A stretch of DNA of 64,000 bases from Chrysopilus asiliformis (GCA_964034945.1 OZ035961.1:6182001-6246000); one strand, 5' to 3'. Positions 24,200 to 36,474 are shown, counted from the stretch's first letter. Numbers and translations: made by a program. Notes: generated by a model from the sequence alone, not told the origin.

Positions 24200-25050
24200 A
24201 AATAATCAAACTTTATATGATGGATGATAATTACTAGGTATAATCTTGAAACTTTTCATGCAGAAACATTGAAAAATTCGAGAGCTAATTGGTATAGCAA
24301 GTTGAAATTTTGTATCGAACCTTGATTGAAAGATAAACCTATCCCGAAAATGGGAAAAATTGAACCACTCCTTCTCCCCTCCGGCATACAAATTAAAAAG
24401 TTTTTCGCAATTTTCTCGAATGGCATGCATTATATCTGAAAATGTATAAAGTCAGAATGTGTTTATAATATAATCATACTAATATATAAAAATGAGTTGG
24501 TGTCTGTCTGTCTGTCTGTTCCTATTTCACGCAAAAACGGCTGAACCGATTGACTTGAAATTTGGCATGAGTGTCTGTAATAGTTCTGTTTCCAACATAG
24601 GCATACGGAAAAGTAGCGCGAGGGGTGGGTGGAGTAAGGGGAGGGGGTCAAGTGATTTCGAAACTTAGTTTTTGCGCTATGTTACTCTTTCGCGGGGAAA
24701 CTACTGATCCGATTGGCCTGAAATTTGGCATAGATGTTCGTCGGGGATCCAGCCCGAACATAGACCCATTAAAAAGTAGCCCGAGAGGTGGGGGAATAAG
24801 GGGTGGGGGTAAAATGATCTCGAAACTTAGCTCTTCCTCTATGTTACCCTTTCGCGGGGAAACTACCGAGCCGATTGGCCTGAAGTTTAGCTCTAATAAA
24901 AATTTAAAAAAACTTAACCTGGCAACGACGGGTATGCAAGCTAGTTTTACATAACCGTTCGAAACCAACCCTCCCTCCTCTCCGATACAAATGGAAAAGA
25001 TTTTGGCGATTTTCTCAAAAACAATTCACCTTTCCCAAAATCACATTCCA
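24200..25050 (-). repeat. Family A copy (reverse), split by Helitron 2
   Basis: Read on the minus strand it contains CAAAATCTTTTCCATTTGTATCGGAG and GGTTATGTAAAA, then after the Helitron TTATATTATAAACACATTC, then a TTTGTATGCCGGAGGGGAG block and GGGATAGGTTTATC. This order is that of other family A copies. Confidence 0.65.
24474..24944 (+). mobile_element. Non-autonomous Helitron, copy 2
   Basis: The 5' end TCATACTAATATATAAAAAT follows A, and the 3' end ATGCAAGCTAG precedes T. The 3' hairpin has one substitution (ACCTG...CGGGT). The rejoined flank TTATAATATAA|TTTTACATAA matches the family A reading TATAATATGATTTTACG at 20991 and TATAATGTGATTTTACATAA at 22288. About three internal modules. The frames across it (24625-24954 and its antisense) run through the modules and are not genes. 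Confidence 0.88.
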
Positions 25051-25064
25051 TCGAGTTTCATCTT

Positions 25065-25153
25065 GGGGGGTGCTGTGTATCTGAAATAAAAGCGAGAAAA
25101 AAGTAAAATAAAATAAATATTTATCTCGCTTTTATTTCTAACACACAGCGCCC
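25065..25153. mobile_element. Near-perfect hairpin mini-element (~89 bp)
   Basis: GGTGCTGTGTATCTGAAATAAAAGCGAGA (25070-25097) is mirrored by TCTCGCTTTTATTTCTAACACACAGCGCC (25124-25152), leaving about 26 bp of A/T loop. The arms are about 29 bp with few mismatches. It is probably a tiny MITE. No second copy is seen in this window. Confidence 0.6.
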
Positions 25154-25378
25154 AAAAAATATTTTTTTCATGTTATTTCGCCTTGCAACCGGCTAGGTAG
25201 GTAACAGATTTCTATCGAAGCAAATCAATTAGGGCTTCCTTCCAAAAGTTTTCTATTGAATCAAATCGATTAAGGCTTTCTGGTAGAAGTTGATCTTACA
25301 AATTTTTGTTGTTACACATATATGTATATTTACACGACAAACTTCGATTTTTCAAGTGATTTTAAGACCCTTCATATA

Positions 25379-25823
25379 AAGGGTCTTTCAATAAGGACAT
25401 AACAATTTTGTATTTTAATAAAAACGCACCCTAAAACTTTTTTTATGATCTGGCAATGCTAAAACGTCAGTCAAGGTTTACATTTTTATCATGGTGAAGT
25501 TCACGAACGAGCAACGTTTGGAAATTGTTAAAACTTACTACCGAAATTCTGAGTCGGTGGTCGCAATCGTGTAATCTTGAGAAATGGTCCGGTCGAATGG
25601 CCACCTCGCTCATGCGATTTAACGCCGTTGGATTTCTTTTTATGGGGTTATTGGCTCCAAAGAATCAATCTGCAAACGTGCTCGCCGTGGCCATGAACGA
25701 CATCGAATTTCATACTTAAAGGTAACATGTCCACTACACCTGGAATAAATTTCAGCCCGATATCTCAATTATTCTGTGTTTTATTTAAATGCAAAATTGT
25801 TATGTCCTTATTGAAAAACCCGA
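25379..25823 (+). mobile_element. Internally deleted Tc1/mariner-superfamily element, 445 bp
   Basis: The inverted ends share CTTTCAATAAGGACATAACAATTTTG (left 25384 on; right as its reverse near 25790-25815), about 40 bp with a few mismatches. TA is at 25377-25378 and 25824-25825. The remnant keeps only the two ends of a transposase gene. The ends and protein differ from the mariners at 13888, 21006 and 45766. Confidence 0.85.
25491..25712 (+). pseudogene. Tc1/mariner transposase remnant
   Basis: The ATG at 25491 opens MVKFTNEQRLEIVKTYYRN, a typical helix-turn-helix start, and runs into a stop at about 25573. A large deletion then joins it to the C-terminal WPPRSCDLTPLDFFLWGY region (about 25600-25655) in another frame, where the last catalytic residue lies. 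The rest of the catalytic core is absent. Confidence 0.85.
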
Positions 25824-25825
25824 TA

Positions 25826-27281
25826 TTTAAGGAAGCTAAAACTTAAAAGAAAATGCTTGGATATTTAAAAAAAAAATCCCGTGTTACATTTTGTTTTACT
25901 CCAATCAGAATATTGAATTTTTTATTTCTATTTGGAGTTTTCAATTTCAACATATGTTCCATATAATAATAATCCTGTTAATTCATATTGTGCTTTCGAA
26001 ACACAATCGAAATTTATTATAAAAGACGAGAATTTCAATTCAATTTTCAATCGAATATGTCGAAAAGGTATATAAAAATCGGAAAATAATATGAAATTCC
26101 AAATAATTTTTCCGTTCGTTTCCTTATGTCTCCTCAATGATTTTAGATCTGTGCGTTTCTATTCTACTGTTTATAGAATTCCTTGCTTTTGTATCTCGTC
26201 TGGTTGCTCAATTTTTGGAAAAGGAAAGCGCGTACGAAAAATGAATTTAAATTAGATAGACCTTCAGGATTAAACTACAACTGCTTTGATGGCAAAGGAC
26301 GTTGTCTTTACTTTGTCAAAAATTATTTGTTGACATACAGGAGGTTACAGATGTGAATTTGCAGATCTGTTCGTTATTATTACGCAAAAAGGGCATAAAA
26401 CAACATATGCGGAAATAGATAGATACAAATATACATAAGTGTTTATACAGATAGACCAGCGATATAAGTCATTTGCTTGACTATCACGTTCATACTATAT
26501 TCGTCTATAGTATAACAAACGGAGAATATTAAAGGATATACTAAACGATATATACATAGATGTATAGCTAAATAATTTTATATATTAGACAGCTTCTGCA
26601 TTCTATAAAGTGTTCTCTCTTTATATAAACGAATTAACCTATCATTGTGTGTGTATGAAAAGCCCAAAATGGCAATCGCACAAAGAGAATTTTATCACGT
26701 AGATAAAATTATTTCATGCCTAAAGTTAATATCATCGTAATCTGTTCAAAGTTTGTTGGCCGTAAAAGGTGCAATTAAAATTATGTTATGTCGCACAGAT
26801 TGATATCGTTAACAAAACATATGGCCTGGTGATTTGCTATAATAAATGGCAAAGTTTTGCGGTTTTTGTATAAAACAGAATTTTAAAGTTGCCCAATATT
26901 GTCAACAATTATCATCACACACTAAATTTTATACATTTTTTATTATTTATTTTGTTCAACTTAATTACATCATATAGTCATGAACATCATAATTTCGTCT
27001 TCATAAAAAAGTTTTCCAGTGAAAATTTATGATTCATTAATGGTTTAAATTTAAATCCTTTTTGGCAAAATTCATTTATTTTATTAAGGTAGGGTTTTTT
27101 TTTAATTATTTATTGAGATTTGAGTAAATTGAAAATGCCTTTCGTGGCGAAATTCATGACTTTCTTAATTGTAGAAACTTATAAATTCGTCGAGAAGTGG
27201 TTGTGCATAAAAAACGTCGAACTTTTAGGGTCTGCTGTAGTGTAACAGCGGTACTAAACTCCATACAAAAAATCTCGAAAA
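25826..27281. other. AT-rich, nothing recognised
   Basis: Unique AT-rich sequence. No frame, RNA gene or element end that I can support. Confidence 0.5.
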
Positions 27282-27329
27282 ACCGAGACAGTAATCGAGA
27301 CAGTAACTGAGACAGTAACCGAGACAGTA
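27282..27329. repeat. 12-bp tandem repeat, 4 copies
   Basis: The unit ACCGAGACAGTA occurs four times, with changes only at positions 2-4 (ACC/ATC/ACT/ACC). Confidence 0.9.
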
Positions 27330-27779
27330 GCGGGAGGGGTTCGAAAGACCAAAAATTAAGGGATAGGTACAGTAATTTGAAGCAGGTTAAAGTACCCAAC
27401 ATCTTCAAGACACTAAAAAATTCTAGAAATTACTTTTCCAACATTTTTGGAGCAAATAGTGCTATTCTTACAAAACCTTCAGGTAAAAATTTTATGATTT
27501 TCAAATCAGATGTGTTATCGGCGACCCTAGAACCTCTACTGTAATTTTTTCCGGCAAAAAAAGAGAAAAAAGTAATTTTGATTTATCCATAGAAGAATTT
27601 TCCGCCATATTCCGTTTCCATCAGCCAGTGGCCTTCGACCTCACTCTAAAACTGCCTATCTGATGAAAATCACTTCAATGGCACAGGAAAGGGTTACTGG
27701 GCAAAGGGTGGGTGGAATAACTTGGCAGGAAATTTCTTCAAAGTGCGTCTTATTCAAAAGGGAAGATCAAAAATATCTA
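27330..27779. other. Nothing recognised
   Basis: Unique sequence without supportable features. Confidence 0.5.
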
Positions 27780-28065
27780 CAGCTATATAAGATATGCATA
27801 TAAGGGGAGGAGGTTGACAGGAAGAGGAGAATGTATTTTTTTACTTGCAGGCGTTTGCTGCGAGATTTTGTATACAATACAGAAAACTCTTTCCCAATCC
27901 GTCGAACGGCTAAAAAGTTATCAGGGGAGGGGTACTGAAGAGGTAGGGGTAGGTCAATATCAAGTACCTGCAAGTAGTTCTACCCATACACAAAATTTCA
28001 TCAAAATCGGTTGATTCATTTTCGAGTCGTGCCCGAAGAACAGACAGGTAGGCTGACAAAATTTA
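27780..28065 (+). repeat. Interspersed repeat family C, copy 1
   Basis: CAATCCGTCGAACGGCTAAAAAGTTATCAGGGGAGGGG, GGTCAATATCAAGTACCT, CACAAAATTTCATCAAAATCGGTTGA and GAACAGACAGGTAG appear in the same order, in reverse, at 39650-40070. Non-coding, class unknown. Confidence 0.65.
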
Positions 28066-28175
28066 AAAAAATTACCCCCTTCCTCCCCGTTTAAGTTTTA
28101 TTAAATAGACAGTAAAATTGGAGCCTCGAATTCATCTGAATTTGATAGTAATTTTAATTTATTATTATTTTTACT

Positions 28176-28374
28176 CAGGGTATTCATGAAATCAGATAAT
28201 ATAACAAATTTTTTTCATTCTGTAAGTTCACAAAGTTATTTGCACACCCAAAATCGTCAAATAAACTTACGAGGGTTGCGTAAAAGATTTTCTATAAAGA
28301 TGTTGACAGTTCATTTACGAGGTGGTAAACTTACGCATTTTACAAGACATTTCCGAGATATCATGAATCCCCCT
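28176..28374. mobile_element. Small inverted-repeat element (family H)
   Basis: AGGGTATTCATGAAATC at the left is mirrored by GATATCATGAATCCCCCT at the right, with two mismatches. Inside are several TTACGAGG.T.G.TAAA words. A half copy lies at 22360. The duplication is not resolved. Confidence 0.6.
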
Positions 28375-31300
28375 AATATTTTTTGAATTTTTTCCCCAGC
28401 CGAATTTAATTTTGATTAAGAAATAAAAATCAAAATCACGATGAAGATAATAAATTAGGAGAATATTTTAATTTTTTTATTACGTGCCATTTAATGTCCT
28501 TTAAAGTGTTTTCGGTCCATTTATATTTCGAACAAGAACAGGAGAAAATCCAAAAAGGAAAAAAAATATGTTTGATGTTGTTGTAACAAAAATCCAAATG
28601 ACTTCGCTAAGCTGTAATTTAAAGTGGCTGACTGTAATGGGTATTAGTAATTAATTTGTTTGTTTATGATTTTTTTTTCCTGCCACAAAAAATATCTATA
28701 ATGCCTCCTAAATTCTCCCCTTTTCGTGGTTCATTTGGCCAGTCAATCGAGCAGGGATAAAAATTTTAGAGAGAAAAAAGTAAATCCCAAGCCGAATTCG
28801 GACTTTGGTTTGGGCGGCAACATCAAAAATGCTTAAGCATAATCAAAGTGTTGGATTTTTAGAAAAATTCAATTAAAATTAATAGCTCTCTTAATTATGA
28901 ATTCAAAAAGTAAGCATTTTGGTAAAAATGTTAATCTTTTTCCCCTTTTTTTCGTTACTCTTGTGAACATTAACCGCAAACGCAGCTGAGAGATTTGAAA
29001 AGGAGCTGAGTAGTCAAATCTTCTGGTTATGACACGTAGACGAAAAGTATTAAATCCTCTTAAATGGGAATCTTTTTAAGCTTTTTATATATACACATTT
29101 AATATCTCTCATTCTCTATGGCTATATGTATTTGTTGACTTGTCTTCGTGAACGGATGGTTATGTACATGGATGACTAAAATGTGACTAAAATGTCTACT
29201 TTGAAAGTACAAAACACCCTCCATATTATAATATAAAATATATCCATTTGTCTGTCATAATGTTGCCTTCGGCATCAACCTTTTCTTTACTGCTAGAAAT
29301 TTCGCTATATTCTAGATTCAGAGTAAAGGAGGATTCCAAACATCCCGACATCCAGCACTTAGTCTGAATCTAGACCTGAATCTAGATTTTTTGGGTGGAG
29401 TAGCGGCTGCTGGCGGCAGTAGCGGTGGCTGGAGCGCCCCAATGGCAGTGACCATTCGTTTTGTGTTCCCTTTGAGGGTTGAAAAATGACAAATTAAAAA
29501 ACCAATTATGGAGGTTTTGTGGCGGTCGTAAACAATTTTTAACTTATGGCTAAATGGCACTAACTCACATTCCTATATATACAAATTATGTTTATATCGT
29601 CCCATTTCATGATAATTGTGCCGAATATGGGCAAACAACGGAGAGGGCGGAAATTAGCATTATGGGAATGGTTTAATGTTTATTGCTAAATTCTTTGCAC
29701 ATAAGTTTCTCGTTTCTCGTTTTAATTCAATTAAGTGAGTCGAGTTAATATAAATTTTTCTTCCTTTCTTTCGCAACTGTTCAAATGTTGGCAAATTAAT
29801 GTGTGCAATTTTTGGGTAACCGCACCTAATTGATCATTCTAAACTGCAGACATTTTCCAGTAGCTTTATTGCTAACTGGTGTTGAGGTGATACCCAAGGT
29901 AACTGAATTAAATGAAACTGTCATATTTGCATTAGTTAATTACTGCAGATGACTTTGTGGCAATCATAAATTAATTCATTTACAATAATTTCTGCTAAAC
30001 CACGTGTTCCCCACCGTACAATTTATTATATTTATGTCTATTGAGAAAATATTGATAAAATTTTATTACTTATTCGAGGGACAGTCCTTATCCCATTTTG
30101 GCCCGGCCTCGTGTTTTCATAATAGCAACTTTGACTTATATATGGTACCAATAATAATCAAAATTGCTTAACGTACTGGTCGGTAAACCAAAATGGGTTA
30201 AAGCTCTATTACACCTAAGAAGATTTGGTCTTCACATTGAACTTAAAATGGCAAATGGTGATTTTCCGTTGGTAAGAGAAAGATAAATATACTTATTAGA
30301 AAAGAGCGACACGATAAACTTGAGACCAACATTGAACCTAAAATTGACGAAATTTCTCGCATTTAAGACCAAATCCGAAGAAAATTTACGTTTGCTTTTC
30401 TAAATTCGCGCACTTAAGTTGACCAACCTTTGACATCAATTTTTGGGTGAACAAAGGCATAGAAAAAATAAATATCCTTCTTAATATTCTTTGACTAATA
30501 AAAGAAAAAAATAGTTTTTTTTTGACGACTATGACAAAAAATTCAATTTTTAAATTTAGCGCCATTAAATCATTAAATTTTTAGTACCACTCTGCTAAAA
30601 AAATGTTTTCGGTATAACTTTCCGACTCAATTGTGTGGGCAAAGAAAATAAAACATATGTTCCTGTCTCTGACTTTTCGCGCAATTTTCTTGTCAATAAT
30701 TCTATCTCTTTTCCACAAATGAGTCTATCTATTTCTCATTTATACAATTCTAAGGCCAAATTATCTTAAGTGTGATAGATCTTTTATAGAAAAATATAAT
30801 TTCGAAATTTCTATGCCATGAAAAAAAGCTCGCAGAGTTTAAAGCTTGGGATATTTATAAAGTTTGTTGTAAGAGGGTGTCCATAAATTTTAAGCTTTCC
30901 GAGCCGCGCCGTCACGCGTGTTTTGTATGAATTTTAGTAGAGTGACGTAATTTATGAGAAACCCCAAAAAAATTTATCTTTTTATAAAACTTTTAACTTG
31001 TTGATATAATTCGCAAATCGAAAAATTCTCCAAAGATATATTTCATAAGAGGGTCGGACCGTGATTTCTATCCAAAAAATTAAGATAAATTCTGTTTTGT
31101 GAAAACTGGTTTGGTTTGAAAATGAAAAACGGTACGTGTTGCTAATTAATCCAGATCGTGTATTTAATATAGCCAATTTTGAGACTTGAATATCTCTTAT
31201 AAATAAAATTAATTATATATAACTTCGTATGGAATATAATGTTCCACATTGGTTGCATACAATTAAATATCTCAATTACGATATTTCATTGATAACAAGC

Positions 31301-31831
31301 AAAATGGTAATTTGCGCGCGGCTTGTTTCCCCAAATTCAATTTCCTTTTAGCAAATTGCTTAATTAAACATTCATGATAAACTGAATTTAAATTCGTATC
31401 GAAATAACCATCGAAATAGATATTTACACACTTATATACCTGTATTAACTATACGCCGACCTTATTATAAAATACTTATACTTTTGTTTTACCCTTGCCT
31501 TTGGTACTATTTCAAGTTAAACTGACTTTTATGCAATTTGTAGCAGTATTAGCAAGATATTATGATACTGTAGATATTAGGAATTCATCCGTATGTATAA
31601 CTTTTCGAATATACGTACAAACTTCGGTTGACTTTTAACAAACTTCAAGTTTTTGTTGTGCTTTTTTCTCGATTACTTTGTTTGAAACATTTGTTAATAT
31701 TCATGAACTTGATCTACTAGTACTGATATATTGTAAAATACACATTATAATATTATGTTAATTATATATATGAGTACAAAAGCTTTTTAATTTTAGGTAC
31801 AATTTCATTGTATTTTAAATTCTAGAAATCA
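28375..31831. other. Long AT-rich stretch, nothing recognised
   Basis: Minor structure only: a palindromic AATCTAGACCTGAATCTAGATT and a GGCGGCAGTAGCGGTGGC patch at 29370-29430, a GGGTGTCCATAAATTT...TAATTTATGAGAAACCCC inverted pair at 30880-30966 (a possible small MITE), and a GCCGAATTCGG word at 28792. No credible frame. Confidence 0.4.
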
Positions 31832-32324
31832 TCATACTAATATATAAAAATGAGTTGGTGTCTGTCTGTCTGTCTGTTCCTCTTTCACGCAAAAACGGCT
31901 GAACCGATTGACTTGAAATTTGGCATGAGTGTCTGTGGTAGTTCTGGTTCCAACATAGGCATACGGAAAAGTAGCGCGAGGGGTGGGGGGAGTAAGGGGA
32001 GTGGGTAAAGTGATTTCGAAACTTAGTTTTTGCGCTATGTTACTCTTTCGCGGGGAAACTACTGAACCGATTGGCCTGAAATTTGGCATAGATGTTCGTC
32101 GGGGGTCCAGCCCCAACATAGACCTATTAGAAAGTAGTCCGAGAGGTGAGGGGAGTAAGGGGAGGGGGTAAAGTGATTTCGAAACTTAGCTCTTCCTCTG
32201 TGTTACCCTTTCGCGGGAAAACTACCGAGCCGATTGGCCTAAAGTTTAGCTCCAACATAGACCATCAAAAAAAAAATAATAATTTGAAAAAACTTAACCC
32301 GGCAACGACGGGTATGCAAGCTAG
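31832..32324 (+). mobile_element. Non-autonomous Helitron, copy 3 (most complete)
   Basis: TCATACTAATATATAAAAAT follows A, and GGTATGCAAGCTAG precedes T. The hairpin ACCCG-GCAACGA-CGGGT ends 10 bp before CTAG. It has three internal modules, each with (C)TCTTTC(A/G)CG, AC(T/G)G..CCGATTG.CTGAA(A/G)TTT, ACATAG, AAGTAG and AGTAAGGGGAG..GGTAAAGTGAT.TCGAAACTTAG. No Rep/helicase coding. The frames at 31832-32334 are shadows of these modules. Confidence 0.9.
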
Positions 32325-34079
32325 TATTTTATAAATCCGTAAGGTGTTTTCCTTATTAAAATTGTTTTTAATTTTAAAAAAATAAGTCGTTTATTAATAG
32401 TCGTTTTAAAACCCAGGTTGTATTAAACATGAGTTTAAATTGATAAAAAACTATAGCAAAATGTACCTATGTTTAAAAATGACATTGAGTACGCACCAAT
32501 GCTTGGTTTAATAATGAAACAATTATAAGCGGTATAATGAAAAAAAAACCTTTTATTTTAAAAAAATGTGATAAAAAAAAGAAAGAGTTTTTTAGTCATA
32601 ATACACTTCGTTGGCAGCTCCCATGTTGATTTGTACGCGATTTAAAAGCCAAAATTGCCAGATGTAAACGAGGCATAAGATTGCGCATAAATTGGTCGAT
32701 GTTAATATCATTTCAACCATCATAAATGAATTTTCCAATTTACACTCGTTGATCACAACAAGTCTATGAAACTATGAAAAAATTGCAGTCATCAGTTTAT
32801 CGAACATTAAAATAAAAATTTCCATCATTATTAAATAAAATATTAAATCAAATTATTGCTTATGCAGTTTGTGCTCGAATCGCATGGCGTTGTCATATAC
32901 GTCAATGTTAACACAAAAAAGAGCTTAACTTATGTTTTTACGGGTGTTACTGACAGTTCTTATTTTGCTACCAGTTTTTTCCGAATTTTCCACTCTTTGT
33001 CAGGTTTTTTTTGTCTTTATATACGAGCATTACGAAAGAAAAAGAGAGATCTCAGATAAGAACGTTAAACTTGCTGCTATCATAACTTAAAATGATCTAA
33101 TAAACAGCAAAAAGGCATCAAGTGGGTTCGTGAGATTTCTCAACGATGGCAATCATTTCACCCTTAAGTCTTCCACCCTGTCAAGTAAAGTGTACGTATA
33201 TACATAACGAAATAAACGAGCATAAAAAGTTCGTTCATTTCATATCACATATAGAGAAAATATAGAAACGAGGGTTCGATTGATCAGAAAAGCAAGAAAG
33301 GCACGATTTTTTCTTTTCCACGAGAATCAATTTTTCCACGAAAAACACATTCAATCACACATCTGCATTCTGTATAAACCAACGTAAGCTACATATGTAA
33401 ACATATAGTTACAAAACTTCATTGCTAAACAATATTTTTCAGGATGGTTAAGTAATACAAGTGTACTTGTAACTTTGTATGTTTTAAAGATATGTTTTTA
33501 TAGAAATTGGTAACAACCATATTCGAACGGAAAAGTGTAAAAAAAATCCCTCACAAAAAACAAAAATATCATCTAATGATTCTTGGCGTGATGGGGAGTA
33601 CATTTAACACAAGGTTCTGTTAACAAAAATGTTTTGGTCAGTTCTCTTTGCAACAAATCCGAAAATGGCCATTAAATTAATCAATTCAAGTAGAATATAC
33701 TGCTTCAATTGAGATTGTTGACTTAATAATAATTTCTTCCAACAAAACATATAAATTGAGTCACGATTTTTATCACTAATTTTTTTCATTTAAAATTCCT
33801 CGAAAAATTCCTTTCGTAAACCACCAAAAAATGTTACTAAACAGTTCTTGAAAGATCAGAAAAAATATACCGACATTGAAAAAATTTTACAAAATCAGGA
33901 AAAAGTTCTGTCAAGAAAGTGAATTCCGGTTCTCAGTTTCCACATCAGTCGACAGTTTTTTTTTTAAATTTCAAGTCTTTGCTTAAAACTTGGCCGATTT
34001 TGTTTAAAACTTTGCCGGTAATCACACTGCCTACCCTCTTTTATTTTTAGAACAAGTTACCCCGAATTTACGCGGTCTA
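32325..34079. other. Nothing recognised
   Basis: AT-rich unique sequence. No coding frame with a recognisable domain and no element ends. Confidence 0.5.
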
Positions 34080-34351
34080 CACTCAGAAAAATGGAGGCTA
34101 ACTCGACGACCTACATACGGCGTAATTGGCCTCAAGCAGGCGCGCGTTCGCCTGCATGTGGGCAAGTAAAACTGAGTTGACCTGTGGTCGGAGAAATTCT
34201 GAAATTAAGCCACCAGCAGGTCAAGTAGGGCATTGGGAGCTGCACGAGTTTACCTTAGATAGGTTAACTCTGACCGCTAGCTGGCTTACAGAAACCTCTG
34301 TAAGGTCAGAGTTAATCTGACAAAAAGTTGACCTGGACATTTTTCTGAGTG
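34080..34351. mobile_element. MITE, 272 bp, TA-flanked (CACTCAGAAAAATG ends)
   Basis: CACTCAGAAAAATG at the left and CATTTTTCTGAGTG at the right are a perfect inverted pair, with TA outside each (34078-34079 and 34352-34353). The interior is markedly GC-richer than the neighbourhood, with internal inverted words (GTTAACTCTGACC / GGTCAGAGTTAA at about 34263 and 34302). No coding frame is recognised. Confidence 0.82.
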
Positions 34352-34435
34352 TAGTTTTACGGGAATTCACTTTAACGCTGTTGAAGATTCTGAATACGAG
34401 ATTGCGACAGAAGTTTTTTTTTTACTTTCCTACAC

Positions 34436-34605
34436 TCAGAGAAAAAAAATATTCTAGTAAATTCAACTAGGTATTTTATAATGGCGAATCGGGACTATTA
34501 CTAAAATAGTTAATTTTTATTACAAAATAGTTAATTTCAATTACAAAAATCGCCAATTAAACAACAAAATAGTCAATTTTAGTCCGATTTTTTTTTAAAG
34601 TGTGT
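34436..34605. repeat. Family G copy 2
   Basis: It starts CACTCAGAGAAAAAAAATAT, very like the end of the MITE just upstream, and contains TTTTATAATGGCGAATCGGGAC, AAAATAGTTAATTTCAATTAC and AAAATAGTCAATTTTAGTC, shared with 24070 and 50955. The right end (near TTTAAAGTGTG) is poorly defined. Confidence 0.5.
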
Positions 34606-36474
34606 CGAAAAATAAGGGACACGTGTTAGAGACAACGGTACTTTTCCAAAAGCTAAATTAATTTTTTTACTTCAAGTTTTGGTGAAATATTTGCGATTAT
34701 GAAACCGTATTCCACTTTTTACATGTTTTCTATTGTCCTATTTACGCGATTTCGATCTACGCGCTGTTTTCACGGAACCAATTAATCGCCTAAACCGATG
34801 GTCCACTGTTTGTGTATAAAAAGGTGAAAAAATATACGATTTACGACGTTTCGATATAACCGTTCCATACATCAAAATCCAATCGGACCGTTCTTGCTTT
34901 AATTTGGCCGTACCAAAAACGTCATAAATCAAAGAACGCCTTGTTCCATAATAATAATTTTAAGCCATTTTTTCAATGAGCATCTATACAAAATTAATTA
35001 CATGAGCCTTGGTAGATTTCCGCAGGTGAATAAGTACGAATAACGCCCCTATACTGTTAAATGCCATTATTTTATACCATAATAGTATTTACAACCATTA
35101 AAAATCTTCTACATAACTATATGTACTCCAAATGCCAACATGTTTTATAACAATGGCAATAAAATTGTATTTTATTTCAATATTTATTGTAAATATCATG
35201 TAATTTTAAAAACCAAAGCCAAAAATGGCACAAATATTGCCGTGTTAAACATTTTTCGCTTCATTTTCCACAAATCGAATACGCAACAAAAAAATGTCCA
35301 TCTAAATTGTTATTATGTGACTCATTGTTGGTAGTACACAATTTAAACTTCATTTGATTGTTGTATTCGGGTTATTAAAATTTTTATGTTACATGATAAA
35401 ATATTGAAAATACTTTTGAAAAACCAATTAAAATTAAAAGTTGGTTACTAGTAAATATTTACCACGATCCATGAGAAAAAATAGTATATAGAACGCAAAA
35501 AGATTTTTTTTTTAAAGGAAATACTCCTATCGGAAAATGAACCAAAACCAAAAACGCTTTAAACAATTTCAGTATGTTGCCCGCCTTATCGCTTGTGCTG
35601 AATTTATGTGTGCAGCATAGCCCAAGGCAACTGATAGGAAAACTAATAAAATTCTCCTGTATCAACCATACCATTATACAGATTTCTATATACATAATAC
35701 GAATATTTATAGGTATTAAAATATACATTTTCCTTGTTTTGGCAAATTTTTGATATTGCGCCAATTTTGTAGCTCAATAGGACAATATAGCAATAGCATA
35801 AAACATTTTTTGTTCAACTAAACCGAAACACAATTTACAATTCAACATAAAAACATATTTCTTTAATGCTTTATAAACTTAGCTATCATATTTTAAATCC
35901 TCTACAAAACAAAAAAATATCGGAGTGTGTTTTCTTCAAATTCAAATTGTTGGTATTAAGAAAACAAAGTTAAACCCTTGTGTTGAGATTATCTTATTTC
36001 CAAATCTTATTGTAATAAAATTTCCAAAATCTGTTTCAAATTTTGTTATAATAATGTCATAAATTGGCATTGTTTTTTTTTTGTTTCCAGAATTATTTCA
36101 AGATAATTTGAAATGAAAATATTGGGAAACATTGGTTTTAACATATTGTTTGGATTGACGCCAAGAAATGTTTTTTATGCAAATAAATGTCAAAGCTTTT
36201 CAAATTTAAGATAAAGAAATTTTTTATCGTCATCTTTAAAAATTTAATTGGATTTCTCAACTGGCAATAACGAATGTGCGAATAAAATGTCGAAACTGAA
36301 TATTTTAAGATGGTTTCAAATAATAAATATATGAGCAAAAGTCAACTTAATTAAACCCAGCATGAAAATTTTGATGTTTTGAAGGGTAAATATCGATATT
36401 TCACTACAATATTCACCTATATTGGCTCGGGGCTCCTCAGTCCAAATGATGATTCGCCCATAGCATCACATTAT
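34606..36474. other. Mostly empty; one short reverse family A fragment
   Basis: At about 34855-34895, CCGTTCCATACATCAAAATCCAATCGGACCGTTC is a reverse family A module fragment. The rest is AT-rich, with no supportable features. Confidence 0.45.

Noticed and set aside
24625..24968. Overlapping frames on both strands at 24625-24968, 31832-32334, 3008-3491, 50612-50877 and 54800-55072
   Set aside because: All coincide with Helitron modules and resemble each other only because the non-coding modules do. No Rep or helicase motif is present.
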